From: Motiliproteus coralliicola
GTDB lineage: Bacteria > Pseudomonadota > Gammaproteobacteria > Pseudomonadales > Balneatricaceae
Direction: 5' to 3'
Length of the DNA stretch: 64,000 bases
NCBI RefSeq assembly: GCF_003345655.1
Contig: NZ_QQOH01000003.1
Location: forward strand, 62,001 to 126,000
The notes beneath the pieces are model-generated. The model saw only the letters and a program-made list of their open reading frames with translations, made no database searches and was not told the DNA's origin. Both the position numbers and the translations under genes were made by a program. This document shows positions 63,631 through 64,000 of the stretch, in pieces (within the stretch, counting starts at the first letter, position 1; each line of letters opens with the position of its first letter).

Positions 63631-64000
63631 GTTTACTCCTTTGGTTTTGAACTTTTCATGTTATGACCGGGATCCTAACATTGGCTTATCATGCCCTATT
63701 GCCGAGGTTTTAAGGCTGATAAATCTGCGGACCAATCCTAGCAGGCGTCCATCGAGCCGAAAACCGCCTTGTCAGAAGCTCTGCCTCCGGAGCAAGACTC
63801 ATTCATTGCTCCATCTTCTTGTCTTTTATCTGCTCTTGCACTATCCCGTTAAGATAGCCGTCCACTATTCGCTGTCTACTAGAGATTTTTTGGCCTGATC
63901 TACCAAGAGCTGAAGTGACGCCTGAATGGCGTCCCACGAAGCAGGCCAGCAGCCCTCTAAACGCATTTGAGGGCTCTCGTGCTCTTTGTTCTCTTAATGC
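63631..64000. other. Right-edge intergenic region
   Basis: 370 bases without a supported gene. AGCCCTC/GAGGGCT (63951-63975) with a GCTCTTTGTTCTC tail at the right edge may be a terminator for a gene beyond the window. An 89-codon rightward frame at 63629 has no supporting feature. Confidence 0.45.

Noticed and set aside
63629-63898. 89-codon rightward frame at the right edge
   Set aside because: It shares its start region with a better-supported leftward gene and has no ribosome site.

Overview
The window looks like a chromosomal segment of a marine, aerobic or facultative gammaproteobacterium of the Oceanospirillales/Marinobacterium kind. The grounds are an rnfABCDGE-nth operon, CobT-type cobalt chelation, a cysDN / cysI-DUF934 sulfur cluster, valine catabolism under an MmsR-type regulator, and a homogeneous family of integron attC sites. 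The genus is inference. Most of the segment is GC-rich and uniform. Two stretches are clearly different, about 31.6-34.3 kb (AT-rich island) and 58.1-62.4 kb (cassette array). I found no rRNA, tRNA, CRISPR array, transposase, phage gene or recombinase.

Left part (0-24.5 kb): the 3' part of cobT; a small stress/sensing group (AhpD-like, AraC, bicupin, C39-like peptidase, DUF3313 lipoprotein); a PhnD-like binding protein coupled to a PAS-GGDEF diguanylate cyclase; a periplasmic amino-acid-type binding protein; a TPP riboswitch followed by thiC; a YhcC-type radical SAM protein, a GNAT enzyme and a thermonuclease-family protein; an uncharacterised four-gene membrane/TPR operon; endonuclease IV; a lemA-M48 protease pair; a second PAS-GGDEF protein; and a three-gene operon for a copper-binding RiPP of the bufferin type (precursor, MNIO enzyme, DUF2063 partner).

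Middle (24.5-49 kb): a five-gene valine-degradation operon (mmsA, acyl-CoA dehydrogenase, enoyl-CoA hydratase, HIBYL-CoA hydrolase, mmsB) read leftwards, with mmsR divergent from it. Directly after mmsR lies a 2.76 kb AT-rich island (LuxR regulator, PEP-CTERM-like protein, secreted protein) flanked by two copies of the last 12 codons of mmsR. Then come a 2-oxoacid:ferredoxin oxidoreductase operon with a GltD-like iron-sulfur flavoprotein, an HlyU-like protein, a hairpin-rich non-coding stretch, cysG (siroheme), yjdM, and the divergent tauE-cysI-DUF934 and cysD-cysN units. CysN carries a C-terminal APS-kinase-like domain whose P-loop is lost.

Right part (49-64 kb): rnfABCDGE-nth, with an RnfC that ends in about six lysine/alanine-rich repeats; a DUF4124 protein; a BaiN/HI0933-type flavoprotein; then seven promoterless, co-oriented gene cassettes separated by attC sites with no integron integrase nearby (a CALIN). 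The array ends in degraded attC fragments and is followed by a charged coiled-coil exported protein and two very short membrane/lipoprotein genes.

How the parts connect: CysDN make APS, and CysI with siroheme from CysG reduces sulfite. Rnf and the Kor complex both handle ferredoxin, so 2-oxoacid oxidation could feed ferredoxin to Rnf, although nothing in the sequence proves that coupling. The most unusual items are the integrase-less cassette array, the island at the mmsR 3' end, the degenerate CysC domain, the repeat-expanded RnfC, the bufferin operon, and two intergenic clusters of perfect hairpins.
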